Of a stretch of 48,646 nt of DNA, positions 17,484 to 25,770 are shown piece after piece; the first letter of the stretch is position 1, and the number at the start of each line of letters is the position of its first letter. The stretch lies in contig JAHBYM010000008.1 in assembly GCA_019635975.1 (NCBI GenBank), forward strand, positions 1 through 48,646, written 5' to 3'. The position numbers and the translations under genes were made by a program. Source of the stretch: Parvibaculum sp. Its GTDB lineage: Bacteria > Pseudomonadota > Alphaproteobacteria > Parvibaculales > Parvibaculaceae. A model generated the notes under the pieces. It did not search any database. It had not been told where the DNA came from and was given only the letters and a program-made list of their open reading frames with translations.

Positions 17484-18416
17484 ATGCCCGCCGACGCGAC
17501 GTCCATCATTCTGCACCAGTACGACATCTCGCCTTTTTCGGAGAAGGTGCGCGTGGTGCTCGGGATCAAGGGTCTCGACTGGTTCGCCTGCGACGAGCCC
17601 GTCATCATGCCGAAACCCGAACTCGTGGCGCTGACCGGCGGCTACCGGAAAATTCCGGTCATGCAGATCGGCGCCGACATTTATTGCGACACGCAGATCA
17701 TCATACGCGAGCTCGAACGCCGCTTCCCCGAGCCGTCGATCTTCACCGGCGGCGACAAGGGCCTCGGCTGGGGCATGGGCCTGTGGACCGACCGCAGCTT
17801 TTTCATGGCGGCTGTCGCCGTCATTTTCGGCAATGCGCCGGACGCAATGGGAGAGGATTTCAAGGCCGACCGCACCAAACTGATGGGCCGCCCCTTCGAC
17901 ACGGAAGCGATGAAAGCGGGCGCACCGCTGATGGCCGAACAATTGCGCGCCAATTTCGGCTGGCTTGAGGAGCAACTGGCGGATGGCCGAAAATTCCTGA
18001 TGGGCGAGGCGCCGGGCATCGCCGATGCCAATGCCTATTACAATCTCGCCTTCATCCGCTGGATCGTGCCGGCCGCGATGAAGAGCGCCGAGGCTATGCC
18101 GCATCTTGCCACCTGGGAGAAGCGTGTGACCGCAATCGGTCATGGAAACCGGCAGGAAATTTCGCGTGACGCCGCGCTCGATATCGCGAAGGCCGCAACC
18201 TCGGGAGAAGCCGCGAAGGCCGATCCGGGCGAGCCCAACGGGTTGAAGCCCGGCGACAAGGTGACCGTGATGGCCGACGATTACGGCCGCGACCCGATAG
18301 CGGGCGAGCTTGTGTCGTCCTCAGCGCAGCATATCGCATTGAAGCGCAGCGATCCGCGCGTCGGCGACGTGGTGGTACATTTCCCGCGCGCGGGCTTTCT
18401 CGTCATGCGCGGCTGA
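17484..18416 (+). CDS. Glutathione S-transferase family protein with C-terminal extra domain
   Basis: A 310-residue protein. The GST N-domain begins IILHQYDISPFSEKVRVVLG, followed by IPVMQIGADIYCDTQIIIRELERRF. The helical domain ends around 225 with ADANAYYNLAFIRWIVPAAMKSAEAMPHLATWEKRV. The final ~65 residues form a distinct segment (KPGDKVTVMADDYGRDPIAGELV, then DPRVGDVVVHFPRAGFLV), a compact beta-rich unit that recurs behind GST domains in alphaproteobacteria. The start ATG at 17484 is eight bases after the preceding stop and has AGGAACGCCC in front. Its TGA is followed after one base by the ATG of the GH84-like gene. Confidence 0.86.
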   Translation: MPADATSIILHQYDISPFSEKVRVVLGIKGLDWFACDEPVIMPKPELVALTGGYRKIPVMQIGADIYCDTQIIIRELERRFPEPSIFTGGDKGLGWGMGLWTDRSFFMAAVAVIFGNAPDAMGEDFKADRTKLMGRPFDTEAMKAGAPLMAEQLRANFGWLEEQLADGRKFLMGEAPGIADANAYYNLAFIRWIVPAAMKSAEAMPHLATWEKRVTAIGHGNRQEISRDAALDIAKAATSGEAAKADPGEPNGLKPGDKVTVMADDYGRDPIAGELVSSSAQHIALKRSDPRVGDVVVHFPRAGFLVMRG

Positions 18417-18417
18417 C

Positions 18418-19482
18418 ATGACACCGGAACTCGGAACGATCGAAGGTTTCTACGGGCGGCCCTGGACGGCCGACGAGCGGGCCGCGAACATCGCCTTTCT
18501 CGCAGAGCACGAATACGGGTTTTACCTCTATGCCCCGAAAGCCGACACATTCCTGCGCCGCCGCTGGGCCGAGCCGCACCCGAAGGATATGGCCGACGAT
18601 CTCGCGCGCCTCGCCGCGCAATGCCGCGATGCGGGCGTCCGCTTCGGCGTCGGATTGAGCCCCTACGAGCTTTATCTGAATTTCGACGCCGCCGCCCGCG
18701 AGGCGCTGGCTGAAAAGCTCGCTTTCCTCGACGCGATCGGATGCGCCGATCTTGCGATCCTGTTCGACGACATGCGCGGCGACATCGAGGGTCTTGCCGA
18801 CAAGCAGATCGAAATTGTCGACTGGATCGCCGCGCGCACCGGCGCGAGCCGCCTCATCACATGCCCGAGCTACTACACCGACGACCCGATCCTCGATCGC
18901 GTCTTCGGCGCCCGTCCGCCCGGCTATCTCGAAGCCTTGGGCGCGCGCCTCGACCCGGCCGTTGAAATTTTCTGGACAGGCCCGCGCGTCTGCTCGAAGG
19001 AACTTCCCGTGGATCACCTCGCGCGCACCGCCGACATGTTGCGCCGCAAGCCCTTTATCTGGGACAACTATCCGGTGAATGACGGGAGCCGCATGTCGCC
19101 CTTTCTACACCTGCGCGCCTTTACGGGCCGTGCGCGCGAGATCGGTGACGAGATCGCGGCGCATGGCGTCAATCCGGCGTCGCAGGCGTGGCTCAGCCGC
19201 ATTCCGATGCTGACGCTTGAAATGCTCTACCGGGATGCCGCCTATGATCCCGACAATGCATTCCGCGCCGCCGCCGAGGAAATCTGCGGACCGGCGCTCG
19301 CGCAGATGATCGGCGAAGACCTCGCAGCCTTTCAGGATCGCGGCCTGAACGAAATGACGGACGAGGAAAAGGCGGCGCTGCGTTCCCGCTACGCCGCCTT
19401 CGATCATCCTTGCGCCCGCGAAATCGCCCTCTGGCTCGACGGCCACTGGCGCATCACCGACGAAATCGTCCAGACGCAGTAA
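18418..19482 (+). CDS. GH84-type beta-N-acetylglucosaminidase (O-GlcNAcase/hyaluronidase-like) catalytic domain protein
   Basis: A 354-residue protein that is almost entirely a GH84 catalytic barrel. EGFYGRPW at 9-16, YLYAPKADTFLRRRW at about 37-50, and the catalytic Asp pair in ILFDDMRGD (D117, D118) are all present. WDNYPVND at about 219-226 is the substrate-binding segment. Enzymes of the family remove GlcNAc by substrate-assisted catalysis. There is no signal peptide or accessory domain, so it should act in the cytosol. It starts one base after the stop of the second GST gene, which ties it to the CMD-GST run. Its biochemical link to that run is unclear. Confidence 0.88.
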   Translation: MTPELGTIEGFYGRPWTADERAANIAFLAEHEYGFYLYAPKADTFLRRRWAEPHPKDMADDLARLAAQCRDAGVRFGVGLSPYELYLNFDAAAREALAEKLAFLDAIGCADLAILFDDMRGDIEGLADKQIEIVDWIAARTGASRLITCPSYYTDDPILDRVFGARPPGYLEALGARLDPAVEIFWTGPRVCSKELPVDHLARTADMLRRKPFIWDNYPVNDGSRMSPFLHLRAFTGRAREIGDEIAAHGVNPASQAWLSRIPMLTLEMLYRDAAYDPDNAFRAAAEEICGPALAQMIGEDLAAFQDRGLNEMTDEEKAALRSRYAAFDHPCAREIALWLDGHWRITDEIVQTQ

Positions 19483-19485
19483 CGG

Positions 19486-20295
19486 TCAGCGGGCCGTCAT
19501 GCCCCCGTCAATGACCAGTTCAGAACCCGTCATGTAGCGCGACTCGTCGGAGGCAAGGAACACGATCCCGGCCGCGATGTCGGCCGGCACGCCCGCATAA
19601 CCGAGCGGCGTCGCAACCGCGATCGCATTCGGGTCGATGGCATTTGCACCCTCGGCGATCGGCAGCACACTGGATGCGATCGCATCCGTGCCGCCCGGCG
19701 TCATCTTCTGCCAGATCGCCGTGTCGATGATGCCCGGATGCACCGAGTTGACGCGCACGTTCATCTGCCCCTGCGCACATTCAAGCGCCACCGCCTTGGT
19801 GAAGAGCCGGACGGCGCCCTTGGTCGCGCAATAGCCCGCAAGCCCCGGCGCACCTTGAAGTCCGGCGATCGACGAAATGTTGATGACCGAGCCGCCGCCC
19901 GACGCCGCAATCAGCGGAATGGCATGTTTGACGCCGAAGAACACGCCATCGACGTTGATCGCTTGCTGGCGCGTCCATTCTTCGTGGGACATCTCGAAGA
20001 TCGAAGCGCCGATGGCGATGCCGGCATTGTTGACCAGGACGTGAAGCCCGCCGAATTCGGCTTTGGTGGCGGCCACGATTTCCGCCCAGCGCGTTTCGCT
20101 CGTGACATCGTGCTTGTGGGCCGACGCCGTGCCGCCGGTCTTGCCGATCAGTGCCGCCGTCTCCTTCAAGCCTGCCTCGTCGACATCGGTGACGACGAGT
20201 TTCGCGCCCTCCGCCGCCAGCGCCAGCGCCGCGCCCCTGCCGATACCGCTCGCCGCGCCCGTTACCAGCGCCACCTTGCCGCTTACCCGTCCCAT
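19486..20295 (-). CDS. Short-chain dehydrogenase/reductase (classical)
   Basis: A 269-residue classical SDR. TGAASGIGRG at 12-21, DV at 37-38 for NAD preference, NNAG at 89-92, Ser in NISSIAG (about 139-145), Y155 and K159 in YCATK. PGIIDTAIW and a C-terminal FLASDESRYMTGSELVIDGGMTAR complete the fold. ATG at 20293-20295 is preceded by GGGAGACGAAAC. The longer in-frame start upstream would add a basic tail across the promoter. It diverges from a TetR gene with 174 bases between them, and a shared palindrome there suggests control by that regulator. Confidence 0.9.
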   Translation of the reverse strand: MGRVSGKVALVTGAASGIGRGAALALAAEGAKLVVTDVDEAGLKETAALIGKTGGTASAHKHDVTSETRWAEIVAATKAEFGGLHVLVNNAGIAIGASIFEMSHEEWTRQQAINVDGVFFGVKHAIPLIAASGGGSVINISSIAGLQGAPGLAGYCATKGAVRLFTKAVALECAQGQMNVRVNSVHPGIIDTAIWQKMTPGGTDAIASSVLPIAEGANAIDPNAIAVATPLGYAGVPADIAAGIVFLASDESRYMTGSELVIDGGMTAR

Positions 20296-20356
20296 GTTTC
20301 GTCTCCCGGTTTTGCTTGTTTTGGCCGATACTCTTTTCAGCGTTTGGGTCAATGTT

Positions 20357-20374
20357 CTAGGGTATCCCCCCTAG
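20357..20374. promoter_or_regulatory. Palindromic operator candidate between SDR and TetR genes
   Basis: CTAGGG at 20357-20362 and CCCTAG at 20369-20374 are exact inverted copies separated by TATCCC. The site lies 62 bases upstream of the SDR start and 96 bases upstream of the TetR start. A TetR-type repressor commonly binds such a palindrome in its own divergent promoter; assignment is inference. Confidence 0.4.
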
Positions 20375-20469
20375 TGCCGCAACGGCCCACCCCACCCCGC
20401 TTGCAGAAAAATGTACTGTGGTCTATTTTCTGTCAGGCAGCACGTCGTAGAAAGCTGGAGGACGAGCCG

Positions 20470-21096
20470 TTGAAATCCGCCGAGATCGAAACGGAGGCCC
20501 CGCCCCGCCGCGCCGGCAAGAAGGAGCGGACACGACAGGAAATCTACCGGACCGCCATGCGCCTTTTCGGCGAGCACGGCTATGACGGCGTCACCATTGA
20601 AGACATTTGCGGTGGCGCCGGCATCGCCAAGGCGACGTTCTTTCTGCATTTCGCCAGCAAGGCAGCACTGATCCATGCCTTCAACGACGAAATCACAGCC
20701 TCGCTGTCCGAAAAGCTGGCGACGCTGGACGGCACGGCCGAGGAACAGCTCAACTTCCTTTCGTCCGTCTTCGAGGAAGCCTGGCAGAACAACGCGGTCG
20801 TCATGCGTAAGATGCTGAACGAATATCTCGACCAGCCGGCAGCGCATCTCGTGACGTCGCAACTGAACGAAAGCGTCATCGACCTTGTGGCCGCGGTCTT
20901 GCGGCGCGGTCAGGCGCGCGGCGAATTCCGCCGGAACTTTACGCCGGAAGTCGGCGCCGCGGCCATTGTCGCGACGTGGAGCGCGCTGACGGCCTGGTGG
21001 AGCACCCATCCGGAAGCCGACACCTCGGCCTTCAACCGCGAATTTCTCGACATCGCGCTGAACGGCTTCAAGGTCAAGGCGAACACAAAAACATAG
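20470..21096 (+). CDS. TetR/AcrR family transcriptional regulator (TTG start)
   Basis: A 208-residue repressor. The N-terminal DNA-binding domain is RTRQEIYRTAMRLFGEHGYDGVTIEDICGGAGIAKATFFLHFASKAAL (about 23-70); the C-terminal ligand-binding helices are less conserved. The start is TTG at 20470, with GGAGG at 20457-20461 eight bases ahead. The first in-frame ATG lies inside the helix-turn-helix, and no ATG with a ribosome site lies upstream. It is divergent from the SDR gene and 38 bases ahead of the flavin monooxygenase, which it may also control. Confidence 0.88.
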   Translation: MKSAEIETEAPPRRAGKKERTRQEIYRTAMRLFGEHGYDGVTIEDICGGAGIAKATFFLHFASKAALIHAFNDEITASLSEKLATLDGTAEEQLNFLSSVFEEAWQNNAVVMRKMLNEYLDQPAAHLVTSQLNESVIDLVAAVLRRGQARGEFRRNFTPEVGAAAIVATWSALTAWWSTHPEADTSAFNREFLDIALNGFKVKANTKT

Positions 21097-21134
21097 AAAT
21101 CGACAACAGGGAAACTTCAGGAAAAGGAAACCCA

Positions 21135-22352
21135 ATGGCCGGCACAAAAATGCGCTTCGGCGCCTTCATTGCCCCCTTTCACCCGCTCGACGAAAATCCG
21201 ACGCTGGCGATCGAGCGCGATATCGAACTCGTCCAGTGGATGGACAGGCTCGGCTACGACGAAGCCTGGATCGGTGAACATCACTCGGCCGGCTACGAGC
21301 TGATCGCGAGCCCTGAACTCTTCATCGCCACGCTTGCCGAGCGTACAAAGCATATCCGACTCGGCACGGGCGTTTCCTCGCTCCCTTATCATCAGCCGCT
21401 GATGCTGGCCGACCGCATCAACCAGCTCGATCACATCACGCGCGGCCGCGTGATGTTCGGCGTCGGACCGGGTGCGCTTCCTTCCGACGCTTTCATGATG
21501 GGCATCGAGGTCGCGAAGCAACGCGACATGATGGACGAGGCGCTCGACGTTCTGGTGCCGTTGTTGCGCGGCGAAACCGTAACGGCGAAAACGAGCTGGT
21601 TCGAACTCAACGAAGCGCGCCTGCAGATGACGCCCTACTCGCGCCCCGGCGTCGAGATCGCCGTTGCGAGCCAGGTTTCGCCGACGGGCGCCACGGCCGC
21701 CGGCAAACACGGCGTAGGCTTGCTTTCAATCGGCGCGACATCCGCCGGCGGCTTCAACGCACTCGCAACCAATTGGGCGATCTGCGAGGACATGGCAAAG
21801 GACAGCGGCAAGACGGTGGACCGCAATGCCTGGCGCCTCGTCGGCCCCGTCCACATCGCGGAAACGCGGGAAAAGGCGCGCGAGAATGTCCGCTTCGGTC
21901 TTGAAAAGTGGCTCTACTATTTCCGCGAAGTGGCTGCCTTGCCGCTGGCGCCAACCGACGGGTCGGATCCGGTGGACGCGCTCATCGCTTCCGGCATGGC
22001 CGTCATCGGCACACCGGACGACGCCATTGCGCAGATCGAGCGACTGCAGAGCCAGTCGGGCGGCTTCGGCGCCTTCCTGCAGATGGCGCATAACTGGGCC
22101 AACTTCGACAACACGAAGAAGTCCTACGAACTGATGGCGCGCTACGTTTTCCCGAAGTTCCAGGAGTTGAACGTCAATCGCGAGGCCTCGCTCGACTGGG
22201 CGCGCACCAATCGCCCGACCTTCATGGGCGAGGCGATGATGGCGGTCGGCAGCCGCGTCGCCCAGCACATCGAGAAAAAGGGCACCGAAAACATCCGCCC
22301 CGAAATCCTCGAAGCGATGGGCCTCGGCAAGAAGCCCGACGCCGCGCAGTAA
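21135..22352 (+). CDS. LLM-class flavin-dependent oxidoreductase (bacterial luciferase family)
   Basis: A 405-residue TIM-barrel flavoprotein. MRFGAFIAPFHPLDENPTLAIERDIELVQWMDRLGYDEAWIGEHHS is the usual opening, followed by RLGTGVSSLPYHQPLMLADRINQLDHITRGRVMFGVGPG (FMN-binding region) and GTPDDAIAQIERL at about 294-306. Enzymes of the family use reduced FMN or F420 to oxygenate or reduce small organics. The insertions around 165-190 resemble those of alkanal and terpenoid monooxygenases. The ATG follows AGGAAAAGGAAACCCA. It lies 38 bases after the TetR gene and ends before a strong terminator. Confidence 0.9.
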   Translation: MAGTKMRFGAFIAPFHPLDENPTLAIERDIELVQWMDRLGYDEAWIGEHHSAGYELIASPELFIATLAERTKHIRLGTGVSSLPYHQPLMLADRINQLDHITRGRVMFGVGPGALPSDAFMMGIEVAKQRDMMDEALDVLVPLLRGETVTAKTSWFELNEARLQMTPYSRPGVEIAVASQVSPTGATAAGKHGVGLLSIGATSAGGFNALATNWAICEDMAKDSGKTVDRNAWRLVGPVHIAETREKARENVRFGLEKWLYYFREVAALPLAPTDGSDPVDALIASGMAVIGTPDDAIAQIERLQSQSGGFGAFLQMAHNWANFDNTKKSYELMARYVFPKFQELNVNREASLDWARTNRPTFMGEAMMAVGSRVAQHIEKKGTENIRPEILEAMGLGKKPDAAQ

Positions 22353-22371
22353 AAGAAGCACATGCAAAAGC

Positions 22372-22406
22372 AAAGGGCGGCTCTCGCGAGCCGCCCTTTC
22401 TTGTTT
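22372..22406. terminator. Rho-independent terminator, bidirectional
   Basis: AAAGGGCGGCTC at 22372-22383 pairs perfectly with GAGCCGCCCTTT at 22388-22399 around a TCGC loop, followed by CTTGTTT. The 12-base stem with A-rich left and T-rich right flanks can work both ways, between the convergent LLM oxidoreductase and acyl-CoA synthetase genes. Confidence 0.85.
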
Positions 22407-22419
22407 CCCGCGGTGAAAT

Positions 22420-24222
22420 CTAAAGTCTCATTGCACCGGCGCAGATCTGCCCATAGAGCCCTTGATCGACCGGCACATATTTCTTTTGCACCGGGCAATT
22501 GAAGTAAACCGGGTCGGGCACGACGGAAGGGTCGAAACCTTCCTTCACCAGTTCGACCTTGCGGTGCTTGAACGTGCCGGTGATCTCGATTTCAGGCTGC
22601 AGCCGCACGAAGACCGGCACCGCATAATCCGGCAGTTCCTTCTGCATCTGATCGCGGAAACGATCGAGATCGAGCGAACCGTTCTCGGCAACGATGGATG
22701 CCATGCCGGCGCGGCCGTCGGCGCCTGGAACATGGACACCATAGACATTGGCTTCCTTGACACCGGGAAACACCGAAATCGCCTCGGCCACTTCCGACGT
22801 CGCCACGTTCTCGCCCTTCCAGCGGAAGGTGTCGCCGATGCGGTCGACGAAATAGTAGTAGCCCCGTTTGTCCTGACGTAAGAGGTCGCCGGTGCGGAAC
22901 CACTCGTCGCCCTTCTCGAAGACGTCGCGCAGGATTTTCTTTTCGGTCTCTTCCTTCTTGGCGTAACCGTCGAAACGGCCGGTCGGCTGGTCGGGGTCGT
23001 TGCTGATCCGCCCCAGCGCCTCCCCGGCCTCGCCCGGTTCGGCCGGGATGCAGAACCCGTCCGGCCCGCGCACCGGCTTCTCGTTTTCGATGTCGAACTT
23101 GACGATCTCGACATTGAATTTTTTCTTCGCCCATCCCGGCACGCGCCCGATGGCGCCCTGCGTGCCGTCGAAATTCATTAGCGCCACATTGCCTTCGGTC
23201 GCGCCATAGAATTCCAGAATGTGCGGAATCTTGAAGCGCTTCTGGAAGGCCGGCCAGATTTCGGGACGCAACCCGTTGCCGATCACCATGCGCAGCTTGT
23301 GCTTGGTTTCTTTCGGATGGTTTGGCGTGTTGAGCAGGTAGCGGCACAGCTCGCCGATATACTGGAACAACGTCGCGCCGTATTTTTGCGTGTCGTCCCA
23401 GAAATTCGTTGCCGAAAACTTCTGCCGGATGATGACGGAGCCGCCGACAGTCAATGTCGCGCCGACCGCACAAACGCCGCCGGCCGAATGATAGAGCGGC
23501 AGCACCACATACATCCGGTCTTTCTCGTTGGTATTCGCCGCCGCCGCGAAGGCCGCCATCATCGTCATCAGCCGGACATGCGGAATGCGCGCCGCCTTTG
23601 GATTGCCCGTCGTGCCGCTGGTGTAGATGTAAAGCGCATCGTCTTCGGTGGTGAGGCCCGCGCGGAAATCGCCCGGCAGCGCATCGCCCGACTGCTGTTC
23701 CAGCGCCGCGTCGAGATTGTTGGCGCCCTGCACATTGCCGCCCGTCGCCCAGACCGCCATCGGCCGTTCGAGCTGATCGCTCGCCGTCGAATAATTCTCG
23801 GCAAGTTCGGCCCCGAGGATCAGATGATTGGCGTTCGAGATGTTGAGGCAGTGGGCGAGCGGGCCCTTGGTGAGATTGGTATTGATCAAGGCCGCCGTCG
23901 CGCCCGCCTTGATGATGCCGAGCCAGGCGACGAGATATTCCGGCCGGTTCTCCATCATCAGCGCAACCACGTCGCCGCGCCCCAGACCCTGATCCTTGGC
24001 CCAGCGGGCATAGCGGTTGGCCGCCTCGTTGTACTCGCGGTAGGTGATCTTCCGGTCTTCAAAATAGATCGCGATATTGTTGGGCTTGGTGCGCGCCAGC
24101 TCCTCCGCCGTGTCGGCAAAGGTATGCGTCGTGTTCTCGCGAATTGTGGTCGCCTTTTTCAGCGTGCGGAGCGCCGCGCGCAGAAAGGTAATTTCGTTGC
24201 CGATCTGTTTGATCAGACCCAT
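22420..24222 (-). CDS. Long-chain acyl-CoA synthetase, FATP/very-long-chain (SLC27-like) type
   Basis: A 600-residue ANL enzyme of the fatty-acid-transport-protein branch. YTSGTTGNPKA is at 200-210. The FATP signature follows in FRTGDLLRQDKRGYYYFVDRIGDTFRWKGENVATSEVAE, with LEFYGATEGNVALMNFDG before it. The C-terminus ends in FNCPVQKKYVPVDQGLYGQICAGAMRL, also FATP-like. It probably combines fatty-acid uptake with activation to CoA esters. The N-terminal ~30 residues are amphipathic and may attach to the inner membrane. ATG at 24220-24222 follows GGAGGGATACGGGG. It stands alone and ends against the terminator at 22372-22406. Confidence 0.92.
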   Translation of the reverse strand: MGLIKQIGNEITFLRAALRTLKKATTIRENTTHTFADTAEELARTKPNNIAIYFEDRKITYREYNEAANRYARWAKDQGLGRGDVVALMMENRPEYLVAWLGIIKAGATAALINTNLTKGPLAHCLNISNANHLILGAELAENYSTASDQLERPMAVWATGGNVQGANNLDAALEQQSGDALPGDFRAGLTTEDDALYIYTSGTTGNPKAARIPHVRLMTMMAAFAAAANTNEKDRMYVVLPLYHSAGGVCAVGATLTVGGSVIIRQKFSATNFWDDTQKYGATLFQYIGELCRYLLNTPNHPKETKHKLRMVIGNGLRPEIWPAFQKRFKIPHILEFYGATEGNVALMNFDGTQGAIGRVPGWAKKKFNVEIVKFDIENEKPVRGPDGFCIPAEPGEAGEALGRISNDPDQPTGRFDGYAKKEETEKKILRDVFEKGDEWFRTGDLLRQDKRGYYYFVDRIGDTFRWKGENVATSEVAEAISVFPGVKEANVYGVHVPGADGRAGMASIVAENGSLDLDRFRDQMQKELPDYAVPVFVRLQPEIEITGTFKHRKVELVKEGFDPSVVPDPVYFNCPVQKKYVPVDQGLYGQICAGAMRL

Positions 24223-24430
24223 CCCCGTATCCCTCCGGTGCTGATAAAAGCCGCGTTATTCTCGTTTTCTCTTTTATGCCCGTGGCCCCGCGCAACCGTC
24301 AAGAAAAGCCGGAGTTTTAGCGGTAAAATCGGCGTTAGCGCCGGCGGGCGGCTCGAAACGGGGGTGACAGCACGGCATCGCGCGGCCATCATCCGGCCGC
24401 CTGTCAAAGCCCTTCGGAGACGGAGCCGGA

Positions 24431-24730
24431 ATGGAAGAAAGCCGCGAAGATGCGGGCGAAATCCTGCTCGATGTGATCGGTCAGCAATGCCCGCTGCCGG
24501 TGCTGCGCGCCCGCAAACGGCTGTTGGGCCTGGCGCCCGGCGCTCTTCTGCGCGTCTTCGCCAGCGATCCGGTGGCGCGCATCGACATGCCGCATTTCTG
24601 CGTCGAGGCCGGCCACGAGCTCGTCGAAATGCGCGACCGCGGCACCTGGATCGAATTCCTGATCCGCCGCGGCGCGAATATCCACGAAGAAGATGCGGAT
24701 TTGGCGGCAAAGCCGGTGCGCAGTCTCTAG
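24431..24730 (+). CDS. TusA-family sulfurtransferase-like protein
   Basis: A 99-residue TusA-fold protein. LLDVIGQQCPLPVLRARKRLLGLAPG (11-36) holds the family CPxP motif with Cys20, followed by LLRVFASDPVARIDMPHFC and the strand WIEFLIRR. TusA proteins carry a persulfide sulfur for 2-thiouridine formation, molybdenum cofactor synthesis or sulfur oxidation, and this one cannot be placed further. The ATG follows CGGAGACGGAGCCGGA. The tail beyond residue 85 (NIHEEDADLAAKPVRSL) is longer than in E. coli TusA. The gene overlaps the end of the convergent GNAT gene by four bases. Confidence 0.87.
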   Translation: MEESREDAGEILLDVIGQQCPLPVLRARKRLLGLAPGALLRVFASDPVARIDMPHFCVEAGHELVEMRDRGTWIEFLIRRGANIHEEDADLAAKPVRSL

Positions 24731-25311
24731 GCGAAGAATTCGTCCGCCAGGATCGCGTAGAGATATTCGTCGCGCCATTCCCCCTGAATGAACCGGCTCT
24801 GGCGCAGCGCCCCCTCGCGCCGCATGCCGAGCCGCTCCATCACCCGCGCCGAGGCCTTGTTGCGCTGGTCGCAGGTCGCATAGATGCGTTGCAGCCCGAG
24901 CTCGCGGAAGCCGGCCTCCATCAGCGCCTGTGCCGCCTCTGCCGCATAGCCCTGCCCCCAATAGTCCGGATGAAGCGCATAGCCGAGATCGCCGGTACGG
25001 CGTTCCCAATCGGCGAATTTGAGCCCCACGCCACCGATCAGGCGCGGCTTCTTGCCGTCGCGCAACACGATCGCGAGATCGAAATTGACGCGCGGCTTCT
25101 GCTTCTGGTCGTCGAGAAAGCCGCGCACCGTCTCCCGGCTCTGCGTCAGCGTGTTCGGCCCCCAGATCAGGTGCCGCGTCACCTCCTCAAGCGAGGCATA
25201 GGCGTGAACCTCGTCGAGGTCGCGGGTGGTGAAATCGCGCAGCACGAGACGCGGCGTTCCGATCGGCAGCGACAGCGCGGGCGTTGCCGCCTTGCGGCCG
25301 CCGAGCCTCAC
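24727..25311 (-). CDS. GNAT-family acetyltransferase, RimJ/RimL-like (GTG start)
   Basis: A 194-residue acetyltransferase. IGTPRLVLRDFTTRDLDEVHAYAS is the RimJ/RimL-type opening. Acetyl-CoA binding is at LGYALHPDYWGQGYAAEAAQALMEAGFRELGLQRI, and NKASARVMERLGMRREGALRQSRF follows. The start is GTG at 25309-25311, which overlaps the TGA of the upstream ArsC-like gene (GTGA), with GGGGCG in front. Likely targets are protein or peptide N-termini, or small amines. The two genes are translationally coupled. Confidence 0.87.
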   Translation of the reverse strand: MRLGGRKAATPALSLPIGTPRLVLRDFTTRDLDEVHAYASLEEVTRHLIWGPNTLTQSRETVRGFLDDQKQKPRVNFDLAIVLRDGKKPRLIGGVGLKFADWERRTGDLGYALHPDYWGQGYAAEAAQALMEAGFRELGLQRIYATCDQRNKASARVMERLGMRREGALRQSRFIQGEWRDEYLYAILADEFFA

Positions 25312-25676
25312 CGGCGCCCCGCTTCTGCCAGCGCTTGCAATGCCGCTTTTTGCGCATCGCGAAAGCCGACCACGATGGCGCCTTTGGTGTGCTCGAAAAC
25401 CGGCCGCTTGATCAGCGCCGGATGCTCGGCCATCAGTTTCAGTGCGTCGGCCTCGCCGACCTGTGCGGTCTTGCCTTTGGGCAACCCGCGCCATGTCGTC
25501 CCGGCCTTGTTGAGGAGTGTCTCCCAGCCCGCCGCCTTGGCAAAACGCCGGATATCGGCAAGCGCAATACCGTCGGCGCGCACGTCATGGAAACGATGGG
25601 CGATACCGTGGTCGTCGAGCCATCTCAAGGCCTTGCGACAGGTGTCGCAATTCTTGAGCCCGTAAACGGTCAGCAC
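25308..25676 (-). CDS. ArsC/Spx/YffB-family thioredoxin-fold reductase (GTG start)
   Basis: A 122-residue protein. VYGLKNCDTCRKALRWLDDHG has a CxxC pair (C10, C13), typical of the YffB subgroup rather than the single-Cys arsenate reductases. FHDVRADGI and the cis-Pro region LIKRPVFEHTKGAIVVGF follow. The GTG at 25674-25676 is preceded by GGGAGGGAACG. Members are proposed to be glutathione-dependent thiol reductases. True arsenate reduction is doubtful, since no ars genes are nearby. It is coupled to the GNAT gene downstream. Confidence 0.85.
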   Translation of the reverse strand: MLTVYGLKNCDTCRKALRWLDDHGIAHRFHDVRADGIALADIRRFAKAAGWETLLNKAGTTWRGLPKGKTAQVGEADALKLMAEHPALIKRPVFEHTKGAIVVGFRDAQKAALQALAEAGRR

Positions 25677-25770
25677 CGTTCCCTCCCCGCCAGCCTGATC
25701 GTGACAAGCATAGCCGGGACGCCGCAAAGACCAAGCGGTCTTGCCTCGAAAACGAATAAAATCGGCTGAA

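Noticed and set aside
25308..25676. True arsenate reductase
   Set aside because: The CxxC pair fits the YffB subgroup, and no arsenic-resistance genes are nearby.
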